From Cryobacterium sp. (GTDB taxonomy: Bacteria; Actinomycetota; Actinomycetes; Actinomycetales; Microbacteriaceae), in assembly GCF_025463825.1 (NCBI RefSeq), contig NZ_JAODBG010000055.1, forward strand, positions 28,692 through 92,691: a stretch of DNA of 64,000 nt, given 5' to 3'. Shown one piece after another: positions 10,278-17,971 of this stretch. Each line of letters begins with the position of its first letter. Position 1 is the first letter of the stretch. The translations under genes and the position numbers were made by a program. Below the pieces are notes generated by a model, which was not told where the DNA came from, searched no databases, and worked only from the letters and a program-made list of their open reading frames with translations.

Positions 10278-11060
10278 ATGGTCAACGTTCTTCACTTCAC
10301 CGGGGTTTCCGTCGTCCGGGGTGGCTCAGCCATCCTCGACTCAGTGGATTGGAGCGTTGAAGACGATCAGCGTTGGGTGATCCTCGGCCCCAACGGAGCC
10401 GGCAAGACCACCACGCTGCAGATCGCCGCGGCCCTGCTGCACCCCTCCACGGGCACCGCCGAGGTGCTCGAAGAGCCGATCGGCGCCAGCGACCTGTTCG
10501 AGTTGCGTCCCCGGATCGGGTTCGCCTCCACGGCCATGGCCCGCCGGGTGCCCGCCTCGGAAACCGTGCTCAACGTCGTGATGACCGCCGCGTACTCCGT
10601 GACCGGTCGTTGGAACGAGGAGTACGAGGAGATCGACGAGCGCCGCGCCCAGCGGGTCCTGACCGAGTGGAAGCTCGACCACCTGGCCGGCCGCAAGTTC
10701 GGCACCTTGAGCGACGGCGAGCAGAAGCGCGTGCAGATCGCCCGGTCGATCATGACCGACCCGGAGATCCTGCTCCTCGACGAGCCGGCCGCCAGCCTGG
10801 ACCTCGGCGCCCGGGAAGAACTCCTCCGGCTGCTCAGCGGTTACGCGAGCGAACCGAACTCCCCGGCCATCATCATGGTCACCCACCACGTCGAGGAGAT
10901 CCCGCGCGGATTCACGCACGTCCTGCTGCTGTCCGGCGGCTCGGTCGTCAGCGCCGGACCACTCGCCGAGGCCCTCACCTCCGACACCCTGACCGAGGCC
11001 TTCGGCCTGCCGATCGAGCTGACGGAGACCGACGGGCGCTACGCTGCCCGGGCAATCTGA
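10278..11060 (+). CDS. ABC-type ATP-binding protein without a visible permease
   Basis: A 260-residue single ABC domain. Walker A is GPNGAGKT near residues 39-46, the signature is LSDGEQKR (aspartate replacing the first glycine of LSGGQ), Walker B is [11 protein letters not shown], and the switch histidine lies in MVTHHVEEI. It resembles the stand-alone ATPases of the YlmA/ModF type annotated as iron or molybdate uptake components, but no transmembrane partner or binding protein is adjacent, so the transported substrate, if any, is unknown. It sits between the glycogen genes and rpmE2 and likely has its own promoter. Confidence 0.8.
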   Translation: MVNVLHFTGVSVVRGGSAILDSVDWSVEDDQRWVILGPNGAGKTTTLQIAAALLHPSTGTAEVLEEPIGASDLFELRPRIGFASTAMARRVPASETVLNVVMTAAYSVTGRWNEEYEEIDERRAQRVLTEWKLDHLAGRKFGTLSDGEQKRVQIARSIMTDPEILLLDEPAASLDLGAREELLRLLSGYASEPNSPAIIMVTHHVEEIPRGFTHVLLLSGGSVVSAGPLAEALTSDTLTEAFGLPIELTETDGRYAARAI

Positions 11061-11101
11061 GCGCCGGCGAGTCCTGGCCACCTCGCGGCCCAAGATTCTG
11101 C

Positions 11102-11107
11102 TAAACT
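11102..11107 (+). promoter_or_regulatory. -10 box TAAACT upstream of rpmE2
   Basis: TAAACT lies 87 nt before the rpmE2 start, predicting a leader of about 80 nt. I found no Zur-type palindrome in it. Confidence 0.45.
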
Positions 11108-11194
11108 CACTAGCTGGTCCTCGTGACCGGAACACTTTTCTGCCGCAACCGGCGAGCCAGAACCCACCCACCGAAACGCACCAAGGAAGTCTCC

Positions 11195-11446
11195 ATGAAG
11201 TCTGACATTCACCCCACATACGCTCCCGTGGTCTTCCGCGACCTCGCGTCGGGTGCGACGTTCCTTACCCGTTCGACGGTCTCCAGCGCCAAGACCATCG
11301 AGTGGGAAGACGGCACCACCTACCCCGTCATCGACGTGGAGATCTCCTCCGAGTCCCACCCGTTCTACACGGGCAAGCAGCGCATCATGGACTCCGCCGG
11401 CCGCGTCGAGAAGTTCAACTCCCGCTACAAGGGCTTCGGCAAGTAG
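11195..11446 (+). CDS. rpmE2: 50S ribosomal protein L31 type B (zinc-independent)
   Basis: An 83-residue L31 of the B type. It begins [20 protein letters not shown] and has the type-B core FLTRSTVSS and [25 protein letters not shown]. It contains no cysteine at all, so it lacks the CxxC zinc site of type-A L31. In several bacteria the two forms are swapped under zinc control; here no Zur-like site was seen, so it may be the constitutive form. The start is the ATG at 11195 after a GGAAG ribosome site; upstream in-frame sequence is leader. Confidence 0.95.
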   Translation: MKSDIHPTYAPVVFRDLASGATFLTRSTVSSAKTIEWEDGTTYPVIDVEISSESHPFYTGKQRIMDSAGRVEKFNSRYKGFGK

Positions 11447-11489
11447 TCCGACCCAGCCTTCTCGGATCCGTCTGACGGTTCCGCTCCTC

Positions 11490-11517
11490 AGGGTGATCAG
11501 CTTCGGCTGGTCACCCT
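11490..11517. terminator. Terminator of rpmE2, overlapping the end of treS
   Basis: A 12-bp stem (AGGGTGATCAGC / GCTGGTCACCCT, one G-T pair) is closed by a TTCG tetraloop and followed by GTTGTGTTGT. Its last bases include the treS stop codon on the other strand. Confidence 0.8.
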
Positions 11518-13271
11518 GTTGTGTTGTAACGCACGCCCGCGTTCATCCCCATGGCGTTCAGGCCCGTACCACCCGCGCCGCAATGCAACCAGTAGAAGCT
11601 CTGCGCGCCCAGGGTGAGCGTGATCGAACCGGCATCGTCGAAGGACGGGAACACGGCCCCGCCGAAGATGTCGTACAGCCGGGTGCCGGCCATCTCGGGG
11701 TCATCGATTTGGAATGCGACGGCGTTGTGCGCAAAGCTGAAGACGCACAGAACGGTCTCCGGCTGATCGCCGAAGCTCGACCCGGACCCGGCGTATTCCC
11801 GCACGAACGCGAGGATCGACTCGTGGCCCGTCGCCAGCACCCGCAGGGACCCCAGACCGAACGTCGGATGCCCCTTCCGCACGTGGATGACGTTGCGAAT
11901 CCAGTGCAGCAGCGACCCGGACTGCGCCAGGTGGGATTCGACGTTGGTCTGCGTGTAGTTGTACACCAGGGACTGCACGACGGGCAGGTACAACTTGCCC
12001 GGATCGGCCGCGGAGAACCCGGCGTTCCGGTCCGGGGTCCACTGCATCGGCGTGCGGGAACTGTCCCGGTCGGGCAGCCAGATGTTGTCGCCCATCCCGA
12101 TCTCGTCGCCGTAGTAGAGGAACGGGCTTCCGGGCAGGGCGAACAGCAGCGCGTGGGCGAGCTCGAGCTCTGAGCGGGAGTTGTCCAGGAGGGGCGCCAA
12201 CCGGCGGCGAATGCCGATGTTGGCGCGCATCCTGGGGTCGTAGGCGTACCAGCCGTACATCGCCTGGCGATACTCCTCGCTGACCATCTCGAGGGTGAGC
12301 TCGTCGTGGTTGCGCAGGAACACGGCCCAGCCCGCGCCGGCGGGGATGTCGGTCGTCTCCGACAGCACCCGCACGAGCTCGCCCGCCCGCTGCGAACGGA
12401 GGGAGTAGAAGATCCTCGGCATGACGGGGAAATCGAAGGCCATATGGCATTCCGGTTCGTCTTCGGTGCCGAGGAACGCGGCCACCTCACGCGGCCACTG
12501 ATTCGCCTCGGCGACCATGACCCGGCCGGGGTAGTCGCGGTCAAGGATGCCGCGCAGGTGCCGGATGAAGTCGTGGGTGGGCGGTTCGCCCTCCCCGTTG
12601 CCCTCATCCGACTCGTAGAGGTAGGGGATCGCGTCCAATCGGAAGCCGTCCACGCCCAGGTCCAACCAGTACCGCACGACCTCGATGATCGCTTTGTGCA
12701 CCGCGGGGTTCTCATAGTTCAGGTCCGGCTGGTGGGAGAAGAAGCGGTGGAAGTAGAACTGGCGCCGCACCGAGTCGAACGCCCAGTTGGAATCCTCCGT
12801 ATCGGTGAAGATGATCCGGATGTCCGGGTACCGCTCGTCCGTGTCGCTCCAGACGTAGAAGTCCCCGAAGGGCCCCGCGGGATCGTGCCGGGACTGCTGG
12901 AACCAGGCGTGCTGGTCGGAGGTGTGGTTCAACGGCAGGTCGATGATGATGCGCATATTGCGTTCGTGCGCCTTGGTCACCAGCTCCCTGAATTCCTCGA
13001 GCGTGCCGAATTCGGGCAGGATCGACCGGTAGTCCGCGACGTCATAGCCACCGTCCCGCAACGGGGAGGTGAAGAACGGCGGAATCCAGAGGGCATCGAT
13101 GCCGAGCCACTGCAGGTAGTCCAGCTTCGAGATGAGACCGGACAGGTCGCCGGCACCATCCGCGTTGCTGTCGACGAAGGAGCGGACCATGACCTCATAG
13201 AACACCGCGCGGCGATACCAGCGCGGATCGAGGGTCAGCCCGGGCAACTGAATGGGTGCGGAGAAGCTCAC
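11511..13271 (-). CDS. treS: Trehalose synthase / maltose alpha-D-glucosyltransferase TreS
   Basis: A 586-residue GH13 enzyme that interconverts maltose and trehalose. The GH13 regions are all visible: IIIDLPLNHTSDQHAWF, DGFRLDAIPYL with the nucleophile Asp near residue 210, VMVAEANQWP with the acid/base Glu near 254, and FLRNHDELTLE with the third carboxylate near 320. The N-terminal DPRWYRRAVFYEVMVRSFVDSNADG is characteristic of TreS. No maltokinase (pep2/mak) domain is fused and none is adjacent, and GlgE/GlgB are not in the window. The GTG start at 13271 has a GGAAGGA site; the gene converges on rpmE2 and shares its terminator hairpin. Confidence 0.93.
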   Translation of the reverse strand: MSFSAPIQLPGLTLDPRWYRRAVFYEVMVRSFVDSNADGAGDLSGLISKLDYLQWLGIDALWIPPFFTSPLRDGGYDVADYRSILPEFGTLEEFRELVTKAHERNMRIIIDLPLNHTSDQHAWFQQSRHDPAGPFGDFYVWSDTDERYPDIRIIFTDTEDSNWAFDSVRRQFYFHRFFSHQPDLNYENPAVHKAIIEVVRYWLDLGVDGFRLDAIPYLYESDEGNGEGEPPTHDFIRHLRGILDRDYPGRVMVAEANQWPREVAAFLGTEDEPECHMAFDFPVMPRIFYSLRSQRAGELVRVLSETTDIPAGAGWAVFLRNHDELTLEMVSEEYRQAMYGWYAYDPRMRANIGIRRRLAPLLDNSRSELELAHALLFALPGSPFLYYGDEIGMGDNIWLPDRDSSRTPMQWTPDRNAGFSAADPGKLYLPVVQSLVYNYTQTNVESHLAQSGSLLHWIRNVIHVRKGHPTFGLGSLRVLATGHESILAFVREYAGSGSSFGDQPETVLCVFSFAHNAVAFQIDDPEMAGTRLYDIFGGAVFPSFDDAGSITLTLGAQSFYWLHCGAGGTGLNAMGMNAGVRYNTTG

Positions 13272-13382
13272 GGCGTTCCTTCCGGCACTGGCGCGGCTCG
13301 CGTCAACTATGGATGGTGCAGATACGAAAGAGTCTAAATCGATTGGGGCGGTTCCTGTCGAGTCCCGCGAGGTGCGCCCGCC

Positions 13383-13388
13383 TAAACT
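13383..13388 (+). promoter_or_regulatory. -10 box TAAACT of the alpha/beta-hydrolase gene (leaderless)
   Basis: TAAACT ends 7 nt before the ATG at 13396 and decides that start over a longer in-frame reading. Confidence 0.55.
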
Positions 13389-13395
13389 GGGAGCG

Positions 13396-14298
13396 ATGAT
13401 CGTTCCCTCGCCATACGCCGACCTGCTCTCCGTGATGGATGCCCGTGCCCACAGCGTTTCCGTCCTGGGCAGCGATACCCGGTACTGGGAATACGGCGAC
13501 CAGGCGTCGCCGACGACCGTGGTGATGGTGCACGGGTTCCGTGGTGACCATCACGGCCTCGAAGCCGTCGTAGCCCAGCTGCAGGGGCTCCGCGTCCTCG
13601 CTCCCGACCTGCCCGGGTTCGGCGAATCGGCACCCTTCCCCGCCGCCGGGCACACCATCGAGTCCTACGCCGCCTGGCTGACCGAATTCCTGCGCCTGGC
13701 CGCCGTGCCCGGCCGCGTCGTCGTGCTCGGGCATTCCTTCGGCTCCATCATCGTCGCCGCCGCAGCCGCCGCGCCCGGCGGCCTGCCGGCGGACGACCTG
13801 GTCCTCGTAAACCCCATCGCAGCCCCGGCCCTCGCCGGCCCTCGGGGGAACCTGACGCGGCTTGCCGTGTTCTACTACTGGCTCGGCGCGACGCTGCCGG
13901 AGCGGCTGGGCTTCGCCCTGCTGCGCAACCGCATCATCGTGCGGGTGATGAGCATCACCATGGCGAAGACCCGGAGCCGGGCGCGCCGCCGTTGGATCCA
14001 CGACCAGCACGACAGGTACTTCTCGGCCTTCGCCGACCGCACCGTCGTGCTCCAGGCCTTCACCGCCTCCGTGAGCCACGACGTCAGCGAGTACGCCGAC
14101 ACGATTCCCACCAGGACGCTGCTGATCGCCGCCGAAAAAGACGACATCACCCCGGTCGCCGCGCAGGTGACGCTGCGCGCCCAGTTCGCCGACGCCCGAC
14201 TGCACGTCATCCCCGGCGTCGGGCACCTGATCCACTATGAGGTCCCTGAGGCCGCGGCGGCTCAGCTGCGGCGGTTCCTGGAGGCGGGAGAGTCATGA
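13396..14298 (+). CDS. Alpha/beta-hydrolase
   Basis: A 300-residue alpha/beta-hydrolase. The oxyanion-side motif VMVHGFRGDHHG is near residue 43, the nucleophile elbow GHSFGS (catalytic Ser) near residue 116, an acid candidate in AAEKDDITP near 248, and the catalytic His in GVGHLIHYE near 275. There is no signal peptide, so it is cytosolic. Substrate is unknown. The stop overlaps the start of the following GT4 glycosyltransferase by 4 nt (ATGA), so the two are translated together and may act on the same glycan or lipid. The ATG at 13396 is chosen because a -10 box lies 7 nt upstream. Confidence 0.83.
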   Translation: MIVPSPYADLLSVMDARAHSVSVLGSDTRYWEYGDQASPTTVVMVHGFRGDHHGLEAVVAQLQGLRVLAPDLPGFGESAPFPAAGHTIESYAAWLTEFLRLAAVPGRVVVLGHSFGSIIVAAAAAAPGGLPADDLVLVNPIAAPALAGPRGNLTRLAVFYYWLGATLPERLGFALLRNRIIVRVMSITMAKTRSRARRRWIHDQHDRYFSAFADRTVVLQAFTASVSHDVSEYADTIPTRTLLIAAEKDDITPVAAQVTLRAQFADARLHVIPGVGHLIHYEVPEAAAAQLRRFLEAGES

Positions 14299-15401
14299 GC
14301 GCGCCCGCCGAGAAACCGCTCCGGATCGTCTTCGACTGCCGGTACACCCGCACCGACCGGCACGACGGCATCAGCCGGTACACCGCCGGGCTGGTCACCG
14401 AGCTGAGCCGGCTGCACCCGGTGACCATGCTGATCAGCAACCACCGCCAGCTCGCCATGCTGCCCACCCTGCCGTGGCAGCTGGTGCGGTCACCGACCAG
14501 CCCGCTCGAGCCCCTCGTGGCGCTCACCGTGAACAAGCTGAAACCGGACATCGTCTTCACCCCGATGCAGACCATGGGCTCCTGGGGCCGCCGCTACCGC
14601 CTGGTGCTCACGGTGCACGACCTGATCTATTACCGCAACCGCACCCCGCCGCGGGAATTCTCCGCGGGGATCCGGTTGCTCTGGCGCCTGTACCACCTGT
14701 CCTGGGCTCCCCAGCGGATGCTGCTGAACCGGGCCGACGGTGTGGTGACGGTGTCCGAGACCACGGCCGCTCTCATCGCCCGGCACCGGTTGACCGTCCG
14801 GCCGGTCTCGGTAGTGCCCAATGCGGCTGATTCCGTCGCGGCGGGAGCGTCCATGACACCGCGCAGCGCACCGGCGACCAGGCGGCTCGTCTACATGGGC
14901 TCGTTCATGCCGTACAAGAACGTCGACACCCTCGTGCGGGCGACAGCGGCGCTGCCCGGCTACGAACTCCATCTGCTCAGCCGGATCGGCGACGACGAAC
15001 GCGCCCGGCTCAGCGCCCTCGCCCCGCAGGCGACGCTGGTGTTCCACAACGGGGTGACCGACGACGCCTACGTCCAGCTCCTGGCCGAGGCGACGGCCCT
15101 GGTCACGGCGTCCCTCGACGAGGGCTTCGGCATCCCGCTGGTCGAGGCGATGAGCTTGGGCATCCCCGTGGTGGCCAGCGACATCGCCATCTTCCGGGAG
15201 ATCGGCGGCGACGCCGCGAGCTTCGCGGCTGCCCGGAATCCCGACGCCTTCGCTGCCGCCGTGCTCGCCCTGGAAGAACCGGGGGAATGGGCGCGACGCT
15301 CGCGCCTCTCCGTGCAGCAGGCGGCCACGTTCACCTGGGCGACCTCCGCCCGGCGGCTGTTCGAGGTGCTGCAAGGCACCCAGGCCGCGCCGCGGCGCTG
15401 A
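14295..15401 (+). CDS. GT4-family glycosyltransferase
   Basis: A 368-residue GT-B glycosyltransferase. The N-domain starts with IVFDCRYTRTDRHDGISRYT, a pattern common in mannosyl- or glucosyltransferases of family GT4; the C-domain has VYMGSFMPYKNVDTLVRA and the donor-site EX7E motif in EGFGIPLVEAMSLGIPVVASD near residue 276. There are no membrane helices. Donor and acceptor are unknown. It forms a two-gene unit with the overlapping alpha/beta-hydrolase. Its stop codon is the first base of a six-copy 16-bp tandem repeat that fills the space to the next gene. Confidence 0.83.
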   Translation: MSAPAEKPLRIVFDCRYTRTDRHDGISRYTAGLVTELSRLHPVTMLISNHRQLAMLPTLPWQLVRSPTSPLEPLVALTVNKLKPDIVFTPMQTMGSWGRRYRLVLTVHDLIYYRNRTPPREFSAGIRLLWRLYHLSWAPQRMLLNRADGVVTVSETTAALIARHRLTVRPVSVVPNAADSVAAGASMTPRSAPATRRLVYMGSFMPYKNVDTLVRATAALPGYELHLLSRIGDDERARLSALAPQATLVFHNGVTDDAYVQLLAEATALVTASLDEGFGIPLVEAMSLGIPVVASDIAIFREIGGDAASFAAARNPDAFAAAVLALEEPGEWARRSRLSVQQAATFTWATSARRLFEVLQGTQAAPRR

Positions 15402-15496
15402 CCGGGCCTAACGAGCACCGGGCCGGGCGGGCACCGGGCCTAACGGGCACCGGGCCTAACGAGCACCGGGCCAAACGAGCACCGGGCCTAACGGGC
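15401..15496. repeat. Six tandem copies of a 16-bp unit
   Basis: Six head-to-tail copies of ACCGGGCCTAACGRGC start at 15401, 15417, 15433, 15449, 15465 and 15481. Copies 2 and 5 are divergent (CCGGGCGG and CCAAACGA centres). The array occupies exactly the gap between two convergent genes: it starts in the stop codon of the glycosyltransferase and ends inside the last codons of the phosphatase gene on the other strand. Confidence 0.9.
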
Positions 15497-16057
15497 AGAG
15501 ACGAACGACTCGAGTTCAAGCCGGCCGGCCCGCCAGTGGAAGTCATGCACTGAACCGTTCGGGATCAGCTCGCCGGGGACGGGTCGTTCGCCGTCGGTCG
15601 CGTACCGCACCAGGGTGCCGATCACGCCGCCGTGGCAGACCACGACGAGTTCCCGATCCGGATGCGCCGTCGCCAGCCGCTCCAGGGCGGGCAGCACCCG
15701 ATCGAGCACGGCCTGTCGGGTCTCCAGGCCCGGGACCACCGATCCGTCCGGGAACCGCACCTGGCGCTCGGCGAAGGTCAGCCCCTCGATGTCGCCGTGG
15801 TGGCGTTCGGTGAGTTCCGGCACGATGAGGGGAGCAGCCGAATGGTCCAGTTCCCCGGCAATGATGCGGGCGGTTTCCAGCGCTCGCACCAGCGGGCTGG
15901 TGACGACGGCGTCCCAGCGAGTGCCGCGCAGCGACAGCCCGGTTTCGGCCGCCTGCGCCCGGCCGAGCGTGTTCAGGGGGATGTCGGTGCTGCCCTGGAT
16001 GCGTTTTTCCAGGTTCCAGTCGGTCTGGCCGTGCCGGACGATCGCGAACCTGGTCAT
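15488..16057 (-). CDS. Histidine phosphatase (phosphoglycerate mutase-like)
   Basis: A 189-residue member of the histidine phosphatase superfamily. The catalytic RHG motif is at the N-terminus (IVRHGQTDWNLEKRIQG), a second Arg/Glu cluster is in VTSPLVRALETARI and ERHHGDIEG, and the second catalytic His is in VVCHGGVIGTLVRY near residue 143. It has the short cofactor-dependent phosphatase layout, so a broad phosphatase is more likely than glycolytic GpmA; the substrate is unknown. The last two codons and the stop lie inside a tandem repeat array, and the gene follows the Sir2 gene by 25 nt, so both are probably co-transcribed. Confidence 0.85.
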   Translation of the reverse strand: MTRFAIVRHGQTDWNLEKRIQGSTDIPLNTLGRAQAAETGLSLRGTRWDAVVTSPLVRALETARIIAGELDHSAAPLIVPELTERHHGDIEGLTFAERQVRFPDGSVVPGLETRQAVLDRVLPALERLATAHPDRELVVVCHGGVIGTLVRYATDGERPVPGELIPNGSVHDFHWRAGRLELESFVSAR

Positions 16058-16082
16058 GACTACGCCTTCTGCTGAGCGGGAG

Positions 16083-16934
16083 CTAGCCGGTGAGTCTGCT
16101 CACCAGCCCGGCAAACGTCTCCGACGTGCCTGCCTCCAGCTTAACCAGTGCTCGACCGTCGCCTTTCGTCGCCCCGCGGTTGATAACGACGATCGGCAGC
16201 TTCCGCCGCCTGGCGAGTTCGAGCAGCCGGATCCCCGAGTTGACGGCCAGGGATGAGCCGGCCACGATCAGCGCATCGGCAGCGCGCACCAGGGCGGCGG
16301 CCGCGGCGAATTTGCCCGTGGGCACGAGCTCGCCGAAGAACACCACGTTCGGTTTGAGCAGACCGCCACAGACGGAGCAGTCCGGCACGATGAACCCGTC
16401 GATGTCCACGACGATGGCATCGCCGTCCGGAGCGATCTCCACCTGTTCCGGATGCGCGAGCACCGGGTTGTCGGCCTCCAGCCTGGCCGCGATGCTGTCC
16501 CGCCCGAACGCCTGTCCGCAGGAGAGGCACACCACGAGGTCCATGGAGCCATGCAGGTCGACGACGTGCCGGGACCCGGCCCGGGTGTGCAGCCCGTCGA
16601 CGTTCTGGGTGATGACCCCGCTGACCAGTCCGGCGTTCTCCAGGAGAACGAGGGAACGGTGGCCGAGGTTGGGTTCGGCTGCCCGGAACCGGTGCCAGCC
16701 GAGGTGGCTGCCGGCCCAGTAGCGTTTGCGGGCGCGCTCGTCCGCCACGAAGGTCTGGAAAGTCATCGGGACGCGCACGGGAGCTCCGGCGCCACGGTAA
16801 TCGGGGATTCCGGAGTCCGTGCTCACGCCGGCGCCGGTGAGGACCGCGGTGCGCCGGTCGCGGAGCAGGGTGGCGAGGCCGTCGAGCGCCTGCTCGGCGC
16901 CCACCGACGGTGTCGCGAGTGTCTCAGCCGTCAT
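16083..16934 (-). CDS. Sir2-family NAD-dependent protein deacylase
   Basis: A 283-residue sirtuin. NAD-binding motifs are GAGVSTDSGIPDYRG near residues 36-50 and TQNVDGLHTRAGS near 114; the catalytic histidine is in DLHGSMD. Two cysteine pairs (CLSCG and CSVCGG) form the expected zinc site, and FFGELVPTG plus AGSSLAVNSG complete the fold. It would remove acyl groups from lysines of cytosolic proteins. It is the first gene of a unit with the histidine phosphatase. The ATG at 16934 has GGATGGAG upstream. Confidence 0.92.
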   Translation of the reverse strand: MTAETLATPSVGAEQALDGLATLLRDRRTAVLTGAGVSTDSGIPDYRGAGAPVRVPMTFQTFVADERARKRYWAGSHLGWHRFRAAEPNLGHRSLVLLENAGLVSGVITQNVDGLHTRAGSRHVVDLHGSMDLVVCLSCGQAFGRDSIAARLEADNPVLAHPEQVEIAPDGDAIVVDIDGFIVPDCSVCGGLLKPNVVFFGELVPTGKFAAAAALVRAADALIVAGSSLAVNSGIRLLELARRRKLPIVVINRGATKGDGRALVKLEAGTSETFAGLVSRLTG

Positions 16935-17007
16935 CGTGCTCCATCCACTTGACCGCGTCGACGGCTCGGCCCTGGCGGCCTGACCCGACGACGATGTCCT
17001 TCGAGTC

Positions 17008-17013
17008 TAAACT
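17008..17013 (+). promoter_or_regulatory. -10 box TAAACT in the sir2 / methyltransferase divergent region
   Basis: TAAACT reads toward the SpoU methyltransferase gene and predicts a leader of about 120 nt. The remaining 205-nt divergent region shows only a GGCGGCCGCC palindrome near 17128. Confidence 0.4.
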
Positions 17014-17140
17014 GGTCAGTTTTCGACGGTGTTACAGATCTCGCCGACCACCCGCCCACTTCTCCGGCCGACCCGCATCGGATCTGCCCCGCAGACCTGA
17101 CAGTCTGGAAGCCCACCCATTCAGAAAGGCGGCCGCCTCC

Positions 17141-17962
17141 GTGCAGATCGTTCCGATTACCGACCTCGACCAGCCGGGCCTGACCGACTATTCCCGGCTG
17201 ACCGATGTGGCACTGCGCCGGGTCAGCGAACCGGCCAACGGCCTGTACATCGCCGAGTCCGCGAAGGTCATCGGGCGTGCGATAGCCGCCGGGCACCGAC
17301 CCCGGTCGGTCCTGGTACAGGAGCAGTGGCTACCCGACGCAGGGCGCCTCCTCGCCGACTGGCCGGACGTGCCGATCTACGTGGGGTCGGCCGGCCTGCT
17401 TGAGCAGTTGACCGGGTACAACCTGCACCGGGGGGCCCTCGCGGCGATGCACCGGCCCGACCTCGCCTCAGTGGCCGACATCATCCGCGACGCCCGGCGC
17501 GTCGTGATCCTGGAGGACATCGTCGATCACACCAACGTCGGCGCGATCTTCCGCTCGGTCGCCGGCCTCGGCGCCGATGCGGTGCTGATCACGCCGCGCT
17601 GCGCCGACCCGCTGTACCGGCGCAGCGTCCGGGTGAGCATGGGCACGGTGTTGCAGGTGCCGTGGACCCGGTTGCCGGAGTGGTCAGAGGCCGGACCGGT
17701 GCTGCACGAGCACGGTTTCCACCTGGCCGCCCTCGCCCTGGCGGACAACGCCGTGTCGCTGGACACTTTCGCGGCCGACCCGCCGGAGCGGGTGGCCCTG
17801 ATCCTCGGAACCGAGGGTGACGGCCTGAGCCGCACCGCGCTGGCCGCCGCCGACACCGTGGTCACCATTCCGATGCTGCGCGGCGTGGACTCGCTGAATG
17901 TGGCCTCCGCCAGTGCCGTCGCCCTCTACGCCCTGCGGGCCTGCTCAGACGCGCGTCGATAG
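17141..17962 (+). CDS. TrmH/SpoU-family RNA 2'-O-methyltransferase
   Basis: A 273-residue SPOUT methyltransferase. The C-terminal SpoU domain carries the three knot motifs: motif 1 in EDIVDHTNVGAIFRSVAGLGADAV (residues about 127-150), motif 2 ALILGTEGDGLS near 224, and motif 3 VTIPMLRGVDSLNVASASAVAL near 244-265. The N-terminal 100 residues form a substrate-binding domain. The RNA target (tRNA or 23S rRNA) cannot be told by eye. I use the GTG at 17141 (VQIVPITDL), which follows AGAAAGGCGG; the longer in-frame reading lies over the promoter region. Confidence 0.88.
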   Translation: MQIVPITDLDQPGLTDYSRLTDVALRRVSEPANGLYIAESAKVIGRAIAAGHRPRSVLVQEQWLPDAGRLLADWPDVPIYVGSAGLLEQLTGYNLHRGALAAMHRPDLASVADIIRDARRVVILEDIVDHTNVGAIFRSVAGLGADAVLITPRCADPLYRRSVRVSMGTVLQVPWTRLPEWSEAGPVLHEHGFHLAALALADNAVSLDTFAADPPERVALILGTEGDGLSRTALAAADTVVTIPMLRGVDSLNVASASAVALYALRACSDARR

Positions 17963-17965
17963 ACT
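17960..17965 (+). promoter_or_regulatory. -10 box TAGACT of the carboxypeptidase gene (leaderless)
   Basis: TAGACT, overlapping the end of the methyltransferase gene, ends 6 nt before the ATG at 17972. Confidence 0.6.
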
Positions 17966-17971
17966 TCTCGA

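Noticed and set aside
8975..10285. Long reverse-strand open frame extending glgC to 851 residues
   Set aside because: The extra part is antisense to glgA, has no GlgC-like sequence, and a leaderless -10 box fixes the glgC start at 8974.
11195..11446. Type-A (zinc-binding) L31
   Set aside because: The protein has no cysteine, so the CxxC zinc site is absent; the sequence fits type B.
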